Shown: piece by piece, positions 49,201-59,526 of the stretch
Layout: each line of letters starts with the position of its first letter
Numbering within the stretch: position 1 is the stretch's first letter
Source: Cloeon dipterum
Lineage: Eukaryota > Arthropoda > Insecta > Ephemeroptera > Baetidae
Length of the DNA: 64,000 nucleotides
Reading direction: 5' to 3'
Assembly: GCF_949628265.1 (NCBI RefSeq)
Contig: NC_088788.1
Location: forward strand, 19,344,001 to 19,408,000
Program-made: the position numbers and the translations under genes
The notes under the pieces: generated by a model
The model's database searches: none
Told to the model about the DNA's origin: nothing
The model's input: only the letters and a program-made list of their open reading frames with translations

Positions 49201-52200
49201 AATAGTGAACTTAATAATTTCTTTTGGTCATATCTCAGGGATAATCAAGCAAATCGTTGTTATAATGCCCTCTTTAATTTTCGTGAGTTGGGAGGGACGA
49301 TCTCAGTAGAAGAAACGAGGTGAAAGTTGTACATTTGGCCGCTGCAAGAAACAGCAAAAATTTTCTATTGGATACCTTTATAATCTTTTGAAATTGCGAC
49401 CAAAAACTTAGCGTTAAAAATTTGCTATCCAGAACATTTTAGAAATTAGAAAACGCTTATTGGTACTCAATTGTCGGTAGTTGCCAATAATTTGATTCGA
49501 ACAAGTAGTTTCTAACCAACAGTCTTTGATTAATGAAACAGCATTAATTAAAGTTCACCTTATTGGGCCTTTAAAATCTTTCAATTACAGCAAAGTTGCT
49601 ATATGGAGAGCGATGACATGTAAATATAGTGACGTTTTGCTTGGGAAGTCCTATCCAATTATTATAGCGTATGATGCATGTGACTCGCAATTCGTAATCC
49701 AAGTGTTTATATAGTGCTCAAAATTAGAATCATGTCGGACAGAGGAGACAAGATTCATGCTTTCTAATTACACTATCCGCATAAAGCATTGAAACAGGGT
49801 TGTAATTAAAAGGATGGCGCGAGATTAGAGCAGGTCATAATTGCGAGAGGAAAATTCCTTCTCTGGGGACGTGCGGTCATATTCCTGAATGAGGGGTTTT
49901 CTACGCGTGTGGAAAGGGGTGCATCGTCGGCTTTTATTCGCTAGCCGCGCTCATAATTGAAGATGCATCTTCTCATTTATCTCTAATCATCAACCCTCGC
50001 TTTCTTTCCGTTGTTTTAAAAGGGGTTGACGCATCTTATTTTCAAGAGTTGACAAAAGATTAACAACTTTGTCGTATGATTGATGGCGCGCTGGTCTTTT
50101 TGTGGCTTGGAAGGTATCTCTCGTGAGAATGAGGAATCAAGTAACTGCCGCTTGGCGCTTATATCTTCATTATGCTTCAATTAGGGAGTTCTCATTTAAT
50201 AGTTAATTCATTCCTTTAAAATTATCTTAGATAAATGATCTATAGCACGCTTAACAATTTAGATGTTAGCCCTGCAAAAAAAAAACAGAATCAAAATTGT
50301 CCTAAATTCTGCCACATTTTGATTATTGTGATGTAGTGTTATGCAATTAAATTAAATAATTAATCTCGATCAATTTCGATGAATCCAGTCCGCCCTCTTT
50401 CACGAGATAAAATAATAATCCACATAAAGCCCTAGCAACATGAAAATGAGTATGCCACAATACAATGCAAAAAGATAATTTTGCTTTTTTACTAACTAGT
50501 ACTCAAATAGTGTGTGGGGGGATTGCCTTTTCCACGACAATTTTTCATTTTCAGCCTGTAAAATGTTTTTCGCGATGGATCTCTTGTGGTCATCTAATCT
50601 AAACTGCAATTTTTTGCCGCTTGGTCTCACCCGTCTCACCGATATAAATGATCAACACACGGTATTTAATTAATTAAGTTTTTTTAAAACAGGCTCTGCA
50701 GGTGGTTTCAGTCACATTAGAACCCCAGAAAAAACAGCACTGCCACAGATGTTCACAGCTCTGTATTCCTTCTTTTCTAGGCTCAATCATGAATCTTATA
50801 TGGATATTTACGAAATTTTTAAGAGGCCTATTTTAGTTTAAAAGTTTTAAATTTGTTTCAATTTCCTACTTTTACTAAAAATACACATGCGCGTTATTTG
50901 ATTGAAACCCTCTAAAGAGGTCCTTTCATTCGTGTTATATTGAATTCTGGACACTTCCTCGACACTTATTTTTTTCGTTATCTTTTTGATGTTCTATTAA
51001 TCAATTTTCTGTTCATGAAATAGAAATTAGAAATTTTGAAATAAATTGTAAAAAACTAAAAAATACAAATTTAAAAATCTTTTACCTCAGTTTTTCCGCT
51101 GAGACGGTTTGGAAACAAAATTAAGAATAACAGCAAAATCGAGCTCTGTTGCTTTTGTCCCCTTTCGAATAGGTTGATCTAGTATAATATATAAAATTGG
51201 GAGACATCACGGACGAACTTAAAAATGTTGAGTAAAAAAATCACAGCACAGGTTGAATCCCCATGTTGAAAAATCGGCGTGATTTAGAGCAAAGCACCAA
51301 TAACTTGAGTCTTGAGTTGCAAGGTGCCAAGTGATGTCGTTTGATCTAATTGTATTGTTCCATTAGCGAAAGATTTTAAGGTAGTAAAAAATAATATTGT
51401 TACAGGTCTGATTGTTAGTGCTAAATTCCGGCAGCATACTAAACGGCTTGTGCCGAATTTTTGGCCTGAAAATTGCTGAACATTTTTTCCGGCAGTTGGC
51501 GTGGCCGACAAAATATTAAACGTAAATTCTGGCAAAGCTGTGACGTGAGGGTTCCAGGGGGATGATTATTATTTAATTTCATTGAATTTTTTAACCCCAA
51601 TCACTCCAGCCTGATCCGCCAGATGGGCACCGTAAGTTGAAATTGGTCTGTCTATTTTGGACCGCGGTCAGTTCCCGATGGGAACGTTCCACGTGTTGAG
51701 CTTTAAGCTTCACACGGTTGGTCTACAACACATGGAAGCCGCGGACACTGACTAGAACAACCCGACTAAATGGGCCGGGATGAATAGCCGTGTCCTTGAA
51801 CTTAGACCACTGCCAGAAGGGCGAGCGTAACAAGGAGATTTACGTTAAAGAGTTTATCATTAAATCGGACTTACTATTCCTTCAGTTTAATCTCGTGGAT
51901 AGTCATATAACTAATTTTAAATTACACTTATGGTGTATTACATTTTAAGGTTTGAGCGGCTCCTTCTCCTTAGGCAGCTCACTCACAACTGCCCTCTCTC
52001 AATATCGTGAGTCGAGAGGGGCGCTCTCCTAAGGAGAAACAAGGGGAAATTTTTCATTTGGCTGCTGCAGTGCTCCTATGGGCCAAAGGGAGAGACCAAC
52101 ATTATTTCTCCTGCGCCACTGATTGATTTTTTTTTTAACTTACAAACCGGTGGCTAGCGGCTGACTACGTGACTAAAATTTAGCCAGCTGGGCTGGAACA

Positions 52201-55200
52201 TATCTATAATGTGCATTAAAAAAATAATAGCATATATAAGCCAGGCACAAAAATGCTCGCAACGACACTTCACGTACTAAAAACGTATCTCAGTAATCAT
52301 TAATGTAAAATTTATGGACAAATAAAGTTTTGGATTTTTTTAATTTGTGAGTCATATCTCTGCTTTCAGGTTGTCCAGCATCCAAAAGTTGTTAGGACAT
52401 ACTCCAAGAATAGCAACATCAACCAGCTCTGTACTCTAGTTATGGAATGCGACTCAGAAGATCTGAGTGACGCTCAACTAGCTTATCAAATGGAGTGTAA
52501 ACGAGAGTTCAATCAGGCTCAGGATAAAATCAATGAGATGATAAAAAACAAAACTGTAAGATTTTTAAAGCAAATTTTGAGGCAATAGTTCTTAGTTTTG
52601 AATTTAGATCCTATTCCAAGCCAAGCATACCATGGTGCTTCAAAGCGGAATTCCAAATCACGCAACCATGAGAACGGTGCAAACCAAAATCACCCTGCCC
52701 AAGACCGCTCCAAGTGTGGTCAAAGTGAACCCATTGACGTCTTCTCAGATTAATCCTCTTCAGCCGAATATTCTGCGTACCCAGACTAGGCAAAACATCA
52801 TCATTCCAGCTACCGGCCAAACTGGCAACGTCACATACTTGTTGCCAGGTATGCAAATTTTGTTTGCTGAGTTTAACTTAACTTATGCGTGCGACTAGGT
52901 GGAAAAACTGGAACTGTGTTGCGGACTTTCGCTCCTGGCCAGACGGTACGCCTAGCAGGTCCAAAAATCATGACCACGATGCACTCTGCACCACCTCCAA
53001 TCGCGCCTGCTCCCATTGTGCCTACTCCAATCAGCACGGTAGCCATCGCTCCCATGCCAAACCAGCTTGGAGCCAATGCTGAAACCGTAGATCTTACTCT
53101 AGAAGACACTGTTGACTCACGAGAAATCTCGTTCAACAAACTCTCTGGGAAAACCTTTCCATCCTTGGTAGTAATGGCAAGACCCAACCTTAGGGCAAAG
53201 GAAATGACGCCCTCAGTGGTCACAAAAGATAGATCCACGTTAGGTATTTTTTTTCTGCTGAATTTTTATTTACATTCAATTTTTATGCACGTTTTAATGA
53301 TCAAATACTCTAATTTGCAGATGCCAAGGTGAAAATGGTGTTGGTGCACTCCCCTGCCAAATTCACTGAGTGGCTCATACAGCAAGGTTTGGTGCGCAGT
53401 GAGCAAGTCTGTAGCATGCACAGAGACCAATATGGCAATTCGATCAAACTAAAACTGGGCATGTACTCGGACAACACCAAGTTTCCCTTTTCTGGAGGCT
53501 ATGTGTGGATCAGCGAGTGCTGCCCTCAAAAGTTTGTGTCAGTGTTCAGTGGATCGCTGTTTGAGAGCTCTCCTCACCCTCCCACGGTTCTGCTCAAACT
53601 CATTTACCATTGGTGTTGCCAAACTTCCGTCAACAATGTGGTGCAGTGGGTCAAAGTAAGAAATAAACACTAATATTGCTATTAATTGCCAAAAAAGTAC
53701 AAATAAACTCTATAAGTGCTACAAATATTTCTCAATATTCATGCTGAATATTGTTCTTTAGGTGGACAACTTTTATGTTAAAAATTTCTACACGCTGGTA
53801 CGAGCAGTGTGCACAGCTGCTATTCACACAAAGCTCGGTCACATTGGTGGCATTAAATCGTATGTGGAGGTGGGCGTCATCAGCTTGGGCACAACCACTC
53901 AGGATGGCCACCAGCGGCAGGTGAAGGTGGAAGTGTTAGGTGTTATGGACTATGAAAACAAGAAGGTGCGCTTGATGGCCGTCGAGCCGATGGCTGAGTC
54001 AGAGCGCAACCTGCGGAGGCGCTTCAGCAAGATCCTGGAGCCGCTCTCTTCGTGGGTGCACCCCGCTTCAACCATCCTCACCGATTTCAGCATCGACAAG
54101 TCCACCCTGCAGGCTCTCGGTTTTAATAACGTGTACCAAAACATCGCTTCTGAAGCAGGAACTATGCTGGGTGGCCAACGGTGAGTTACTTATAAGTCTT
54201 AAAAGCTTAATAATTAGCATTTTACTTTAAGGCGAAATAATGCAAATATTATGGACTACCTTCGAAAGGTGGTGCCAAAGATCTTTCTCAACACCCTTTC
54301 CCTGCTCAACCGCAATCTCATCCAGCAGTTCCTGGACGAACTCACCTGGCGGGAGAGTTGGGGATATTCTCCCCCACAGGCATTTGACAACATTATTGCT
54401 CACTTAGCAGAGCAAACCAAGGTGAGGCGCAACAAGTTAAAACATTTAGTCAAAATATTGAATAATATATTAAATTGCCTTTTGATAACGTTAATTTATT
54501 TATGACTAAGTGTGAGAATAAAATGCAAATAAATTAATTATTTGATATATTATTTTGAAACTTAATATGTTTGTTTAAACTGTCATTGAGCTAACCTAAA
54601 AAAGTTTCAATTAGCGGACAAGGGGTTACAAATCTTAAAACTTAATCTAAATAATTAAGTAGTTATCAATCATGACTTCATTGCTGATTTCTCGTTTGTC
54701 GATGCACCTGTTCAGTTGTCATGTTTTTTAAAAACGCATTGTGTGCTCTAGGTGGACTATGGTGAGCCCTTAGTTACTCGACTCGGCAAAGTAGCTGTCA
54801 ATCCATTCAACACATGGAATTATCTGGAGCAAAGTCGTATGTTTGCTAGTTCACTCCCTGTCTTGACGCAGCTGGCACCAACCCCTGATTTTGACGTGAC
54901 CCCTTCTGCCTTATGTGAGGTGCAGTATGCTCCTGGCCCTGCACACTCAAAGAGGCCAAGGGCGCAGAAAACGCCGCAGCCAATAGTCAACGAGAAGAAC
55001 CTAAACGCGTCGGCAGCTTCTGCAATTAAAAGGGTCAAATTGAACACTTCAGCTCAGACTTATCTGGATGCATATTATTATGCTGACATGGCAGGACAGT
55101 CTGCTTTGACGATTACTGATCAGGTTAGAGATCTTCAGTTTGCTCTTACAGTGAAAAGATAAAAAAAACGCGTGTTCTAAAACTTGTATTTTGTAGGACT

Positions 55201-57834
55201 CTAGCTTCAACGTTAAGTGCATTATATGCCCAAATACTTTCTACAACAATGTAGCACTCCAGAAGCATCTGATTTCGCACGTGGTCTATGAAACCAATGA
55301 TATCCAAAAATTGCCTAAGGATATATTCTGTCCTTACTGCCTGAAGAAGCTAACAACTCAGGCCCAGCTGACTTCGCACAAAAAGGACAGCCACATGCTC
55401 AACACTGCCTCAACTAGCTGCTGCATTTGCCAGAAGAAGTTCCCAGTGCGAGCCCATCTCATCCAGCACATGCACAAATCGCATGTTGCTTCTGAGATCC
55501 CATATCGCTGCCATATTTGCCATTTCAGATCCTCAGTGCACCATAAGGTAACAAAATCTTTAACATCTCTCAGTAGAATTGAAAAAAAATACACCAAAAT
55601 ATATAATACTTATTCTCACGTTAAAATCACATTATATAAAACAATTTATAATTACAAGTCTAGTAAATAACTTGATTAAACCTTGCGCTGGAGAGCTAAG
55701 TCAAATTGGCCCGTACTGCAAGTCGCAGACACGCTAACAACTCGCAAACACTACGCCTTGCAAAAGGAGGGAAAATACCGCAGAACACAGTTAGCTCAGG
55801 TGGCATATTATTTCACTGTTTTACTAAAAATCAAAGCTAATGTTTTATTTCTTTTTGCGAATCAAACCTAAGAGAAGTTTTTATGTTCTTTAAACTGTTG
55901 TAATGCTACCTTGCTAAGGAAGAACACTAAATCAATAAAAATTTAAATTATTTTGCGTGGGGTTCCTGATTGAAAGGATGGTTAAGTACTATGGTATAAT
56001 TTTGAGAAATATTGATAAAATATCAAGCTCTTGTATTTTACAGCGTTTTGCCTCATCAGTGGTAAATTACCTTGAGCCGCTGTACATTACAATTATTATT
56101 TCAAGCGTGTGTTATTAAAATGTTTCCTTAAAATTTTACTTGTGCTAGACATTCTTAGTAAATCCACGCTGAGCTAAGCCAATCATTAATTTGAACTTCA
56201 TAAAATTACATGCGTGTGTCTCAGGGGTGGGCAACCCATTTAATTTCGCACTTTCGAGAGTAATTGATTTCACGATTTCTCAGGTGGTCGACCACTTCTA
56301 TGAAACCCACACTGGCGGCGGCTCTCTGCAGTGCCCATTGTGTCTGAAGGTATACTACGCAAGCGGGCCGCGTAGTCGCAGCTCGACTACCAATCTGATG
56401 TCCTTCTACCAGCACCTGGTGGGCCACAAGCGGCAGAGCAACAGGCGCAAGTGTGAACGCTGTTGCCTCACTTTCCAGCAATCAAAGCATGTGTATGAAC
56501 ACGAGGACCAAGATCACCGCTCGATGAAGAGCGCTGCTAGAGTGATCCCAGTCGTGTCTACGGAGTCCAACCCTACCATCATTATTCCCACGCCGACATG
56601 CCCTCCTCCAGTGTCCCAGGCTGACAAGGCAGGTGACACCACCTGGGGCAGCACTGGCTCTCCAAGGGTCACAAATTACACCAAGTGGCCGCACAATCCT
56701 GAGCTCAACATCAGAATCAGCAGCAACAAATTCAAGTGCATTGAATGCAAGCGCTCCATGAATCCCGACGAAGACATGGATCACTTCAGGTTGGTTTTTT
56801 TTATGAATTATTTAACTGTGATCTGTCTTATTAATATAAGAAAAAATGCTGCAAAATATCATTGAAGCTTAAATTTCAGTTTTTGTTTTGTTTTGGGATA
56901 ATCTTGCTGAAATGCCTTCTCATTGTAAGCCGAATTTTTTACTTATTATTTTTGCTGGAAAATGAGAAAAGATTTTATTCAATAGTTGGTTGAATTAAAC
57001 TATGTCCCAAATTCAACTCTCATTTTAAAACGAAATATTAATATTTATGTTAGCTCCTCTCCAGGAATGTCCAAATGTATTAATGTTATTCACGGTGACC
57101 AATTTTTGCAGCAACTTCATCAACTGCCTGAAGTGCCGCTTTTCTACTTGCTGCCTGTACACAATGGAGAACCACATCATAGCTTACCACACAGGCAAGA
57201 AGAAGAACAAGCCGAAGAGCAACCCAGGCATGATCCTGCCTGAGGCGATGTACTGCATTTGTGGATTCAAGAGCAAGAGGGGCAATGAGCTAGGTAATTT
57301 AAATTAGATAATATCACTATGATTCTATCCAATAAATCTTAGCGGACCACTTGGACGAGTGCGAGAAAAAGTCTGCATACCCAAAACCTGGTATTCAGGC
57401 GCAGTCGGCTTCATTCCCTCCCCTAATCAATTTGGATGAGGGAATAAGTGAGGAAGACCAGAACGACAAATGGATGCAAGCCTACGTGAATAAATCCAAG
57501 GACGAGGAGCGCGAAAAGCAGGAAAAGCCTGGTAAATTCGACCGAAGTTACCGCCGCCGTCGCAGTCGTAATTGACGGAACTTTTGTAGACGATGGCAGC
57601 ATCATGGGCTTCCTTGGACTCGTTCGCAAGCCATCAACTGAGGACGAATCTGCTAAGAAGGCAGAGGCTGAGGTGGAAAAAGAAGATTCAAAGGGAGGGG
57701 AAGCTGCCAACGAGGTGTCTTTGGAGGCCAAGGAAGATCCAGACCCAGATTTTGATGATGATGAAATGCCACCTATTTTAGAAGTTGAAACTGAAGTCAA
57801 AGTGTCAGACGAAGTTATGGAGTTAGGAGAGTGA
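46313..57834 (+). CDS. Row/POGZ-like zinc-finger protein with transposase-derived domain
   Basis: Likely nuclear chromatin/DNA-binding protein, 1293 residues. Exons: 46313-46633, 52370-52555, 52608-52848, 52899-53243, 53321-53655, 53762-54180, 54232-54421, 54752-55123, 55197-55547, 56284-56789, 57112-57293, 57343-57531, 57590-57834; all join in phase. Residues 1-70 are acidic and 72-85 are an AT-hook-like basic patch (RRRRRGRSRKGK). About 365-690 match the ISXO2/Merlin (IS1595-type) transposase fold: FTEWLIQQGL, GSLFESS, VRAVC, HIGG..YVEV, EVLGVMDYE, TILTD and a closing LDELTWRESWG. The first catalytic Asp is Gly514 and the last acidic position is about Met623; only Asp584 remains, so it should not transpose. 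C2H2 fingers are at 811-831, 848-869, 878-899, 908-929, 937-968 and 977-998. A further pair at 1094-1115 (CLKCRFSTCC) and 1137-1156 resembles POGZ/ZNF280 proteins, the group containing Drosophila Row. The tail is acidic. Family name is moderately sure; coding status is very sure. Confidence 0.88.
47357..47401. mobile_element. 29-bp palindrome flanked by 8-bp direct repeats
   Basis: CACCGTAG occurs at 47357-47364 and again at 47394-47401. Between them lies a perfect palindrome with arms TAAGGAGAGTAGAG (47365-47378) and the exact reverse complement (47380-47393) around one A. An 8-bp duplication is the size made by hAT transposases, so this could be a minimal internally deleted insertion or an excision scar. 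The interpretation is inference. Confidence 0.5.
48988..49346 (+). mobile_element. dispersed repeat family C, copy 1 (in intron)
   Basis: Matches 51605-52068 in the same orientation at both ends. The left ends share CCGCC.(G/A)..GGGC(G/A)CCGTAA, then the TTTTGG(G/A)(T/C)CGCGGTCA and TTAAGCTT motifs. The right ends share a GCCCTCT...CGTGAGT block and CATTTGGC(C/T)GCTGCA. The middle of this copy contains the TA microsatellite. No coding capacity. Confidence 0.6.
49145..49196. repeat. (TA)n microsatellite inside repeat C copy 1
   Basis: About 52 bp of uninterrupted TA dinucleotides. The Ile-Tyr frame through it is an artefact. Confidence 0.96.
51605..52068 (+). mobile_element. dispersed repeat family C, copy 2 (in intron)
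   Basis: Second copy of the element at 48988-49346, diverged but collinear at both ends and without the TA run. Near the right end it has its own small inverted repeat (CTCCTTAGG near 51967 and CCTAAGGAG near 52028). Both copies lie in the same intron and same orientation, so they could also be one local duplication. Confidence 0.6.
57532..57589 (+). other. 58-nt last intron of the zinc-finger gene, possibly retained
   Basis: This 58-nt intron (GTAAATTC ... TTTTGTAG) separates the final two coding exons. Removing it continues the frame into an 80-residue acidic tail. If it is left in, the frame instead adds a short Arg-rich tail (YRRRRSRN) and stops at 57575. The spliced form is preferred because the downstream frame is open and protein-like (GFLGLVRKPST). 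Confidence 0.55.
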
Positions 57835-58185
57835 ATTTCGCTTGCTAGTTCAGAAAATTTTAAGGCAGCATGTTTTCTTATATTACTCAAAGCGTTGCAG
57901 TTAGTTGTAGAAAAAAAAGCAAGTGTGTTACAATTTGTGGAATTAGTGAACTATATTTAAATCACTTTCTGATCAAGTTTCATTTTTAAATACTAATAAC
58001 ACTTCCAAACAAAATATGTTTAATATTTTGAAGTTAAATTCCAAAGTAATCAGTTCATTCCGGAATTCTTGAAATAATACCTGGACCGCGTATGAAGTAT
58101 TAAATCAAATTGAGGAAATCTCCATTGATGTATGTATCTGGGAAATTTTCAGTTTTTTATTTGTTTCTCAAAGTCAGGATGTTTA

Positions 58186-58191
58186 AATAAA
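58186..58191 (+). terminator. polyadenylation signal of the zinc-finger gene
   Basis: AATAAA 352 nt after the stop codon at 57834, the first canonical signal downstream of it. The next gene begins shortly after. Confidence 0.6.
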
Positions 58192-58421
58192 AAATGCAGC
58201 CTTATGAATAACAGAATCAATTTTAGGTTTGTTATTTGTAACTGCACAATTTCATTCCACCTTAAGAATTTTAAAATGTCTTAAAATATAGAATAATGTT
58301 ATATCCAGACAAACGCAGTGCTTTAGAAAACTAACAATATTTTTAGGTTGGTAGCATTGGAGCCAATATTCAAACATAAACATCTGCTGCTGGAATTAAG
58401 CAAAACTCCTGGGTGGTTCAT

Positions 58422-58554
58422 ATGATCTCGGATTCCACCGACAACATAATGCTATTCAACATTTTGCTCGGCGTATTAGTGATAATGAGAGGTAAATCTT
58501 ACCAAAACAGAAATAAAGAGTTTAACTTGGTTCTCCATGCAGCACGAAATTAGC
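58422..58554 (+). promoter_or_regulatory. 5' untranslated exons and upstream frame of the Rpp25-like gene
   Basis: A donor at 58491 (GAGAG then GTAAAT) and an acceptor at 58542 (CCATGCAG) define a 51-nt intron in the 5' untranslated region. In the spliced form an ATG at 58422 opens a 26-codon upstream frame (hydrophobic middle, LFNILLGVLVIM) that ends with TAG at 58552-58554, 10 nt before the main start. This could modulate translation of the main frame. The exon structure is inferred. Confidence 0.4.
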
Positions 58555-58564
58555 ACACAACAAA

Positions 58565-59384
58565 ATGATGAAGCACTATTCAAAAGGCGCCAACAGGGAG
58601 GAAGTGTTGGCCGCCCATCAAATTCCCATCGACAACTTACCAGAAGATTTCCTTTGGATGAAACTAAGCCCTCGCAGCAAAGTGGGCACAGTACTACAGT
58701 CAGCTCTAAAGGCGTTCAATGATGAATCACAGAAATGCGTTGTGTGGAGCGGATCCGGCGCTGCCACAGAGAAAGCTGTTGCCTGTGCAGAAATAATGAA
58801 GAAAAGGTGGTCAGCCCGCGTCAGGTTGCACCAGAGGACCAAAATATGCTTCTCAAAGTAAATATACTGGGAATTTTAAAATATACTTCAATTCCCCACA
58901 TAAAATCCACTCTAGGATGAGATCATCTTGTGTTACGTTTCCTTCATACTAAAGGTTTTAAATGTTAAAAGTCCAATGACCCATTTGAAATTCGGTATTG
59001 AAAAAGTTATCTATTAGTTGCTCAGTTATCAGAAGATCTAGTTACATATTCTCACTTTTTAGGACTGAAAATCAGTAGGGTTAATTATTTTGCAAAAATT
59101 TTAATACTACTTCTTACTCTAGGAATACGGTACACATCCCGTAACAAAATACCAAATTAAAATTGATTTTCCATTCAAGTTTTATATAATTCAAGAATAG
59201 AAGTAACAATAATTGCAGCAAAATTCAAGACTTACCTTGAGATTTTATCATTTTATCAAGGATTTTTAATATTTGCAGGGCGGAAGAGTTGTGGGAGCCA
59301 AAGTTGGATGGCCTAGACTCCCTTGTAGTTCTCAGAGAAATCCCTACAATCTACATTTTGCTTTCAAAAGAAGCAATTAGGTAA
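58565..59384 (+). CDS. Rpp25: RNase P/MRP protein subunit of the Rpp25 type (Alba domain)
   Basis: Alba-family RNA-binding protein. In the family it pairs with Rpp20/Pop7 and clamps the P3 helix of RNase P and RNase MRP RNA, needed for tRNA and rRNA processing in the nucleus. Exons 58565-58857 and 59279-59384 join in phase to 132 residues. The start (context CAACAAAATG) gives MMKHYSKG, like the MEHYRKAG start of vertebrate Rpp25-like proteins. The Alba core is visible as RSKVGTVLQSALKAF, then CVVWSGSGAATEKAVACAEI (Gly-rich loop and helix), LHQRTK, and the closing strand PTIYILLS. The protein stops just after this strand, so the Pro/Arg-rich C-terminal tail of the mammalian protein is absent. 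Splicing from 59380 to a strong acceptor at 59540 would instead end it with CIKF. A polyadenylation signal 35 nt after the stop favours the shorter model. Confidence 0.88.
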
Positions 59385-59418
59385 CCATAAATACATATTA
59401 TGTTTAATGTATTGTTGA

Positions 59419-59424
59419 AATAAA
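59419..59424 (+). terminator. polyadenylation signal of the Rpp25-like gene
   Basis: AATAAA 35 nt after the TAA stop. A minus-strand ATTAAA variant for the convergent gene lies at 59403-59408, so the two transcripts probably overlap at their 3' ends. Confidence 0.55.
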
Positions 59425-59526
59425 AATTAAAATTGTGACTTCAAACATGAAAGTGTATGATATCACCATATCAGTTAATTCGTAAATGGGAACTAAAGCA
59501 TCTCCATTCTTGCAAAATCTTCATGG

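Larger units (their letters stand above)
46634..52369 (+). other. large first coding intron of the zinc-finger gene
   Basis: A 5.7-kb intron between the N-terminal acidic/AT-hook exon and the rest of the protein. It starts GTAAGTT and ends CTTTCAG. It carries most of the repeats of the gene: a palindrome flanked by direct repeats (47357-47401), two copies of dispersed repeat C and a TA microsatellite. No exon of another gene was recognised in it. Confidence 0.8.

Noticed and set aside
48925..49309. Frames with Ile-Tyr repeats in the intron
   Set aside because: Produced by the TA microsatellite inside repeat C copy 1.
52611..53238. Minus-strand frames opposite the zinc-finger gene exons
   Set aside because: Antisense shadows of well-supported coding exons 52608-53243.
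57423..57890. 155-codon minus-strand Ser-rich frame
   Set aside because: Antisense of the acidic, Glu/Asp-rich last exons of the zinc-finger gene.
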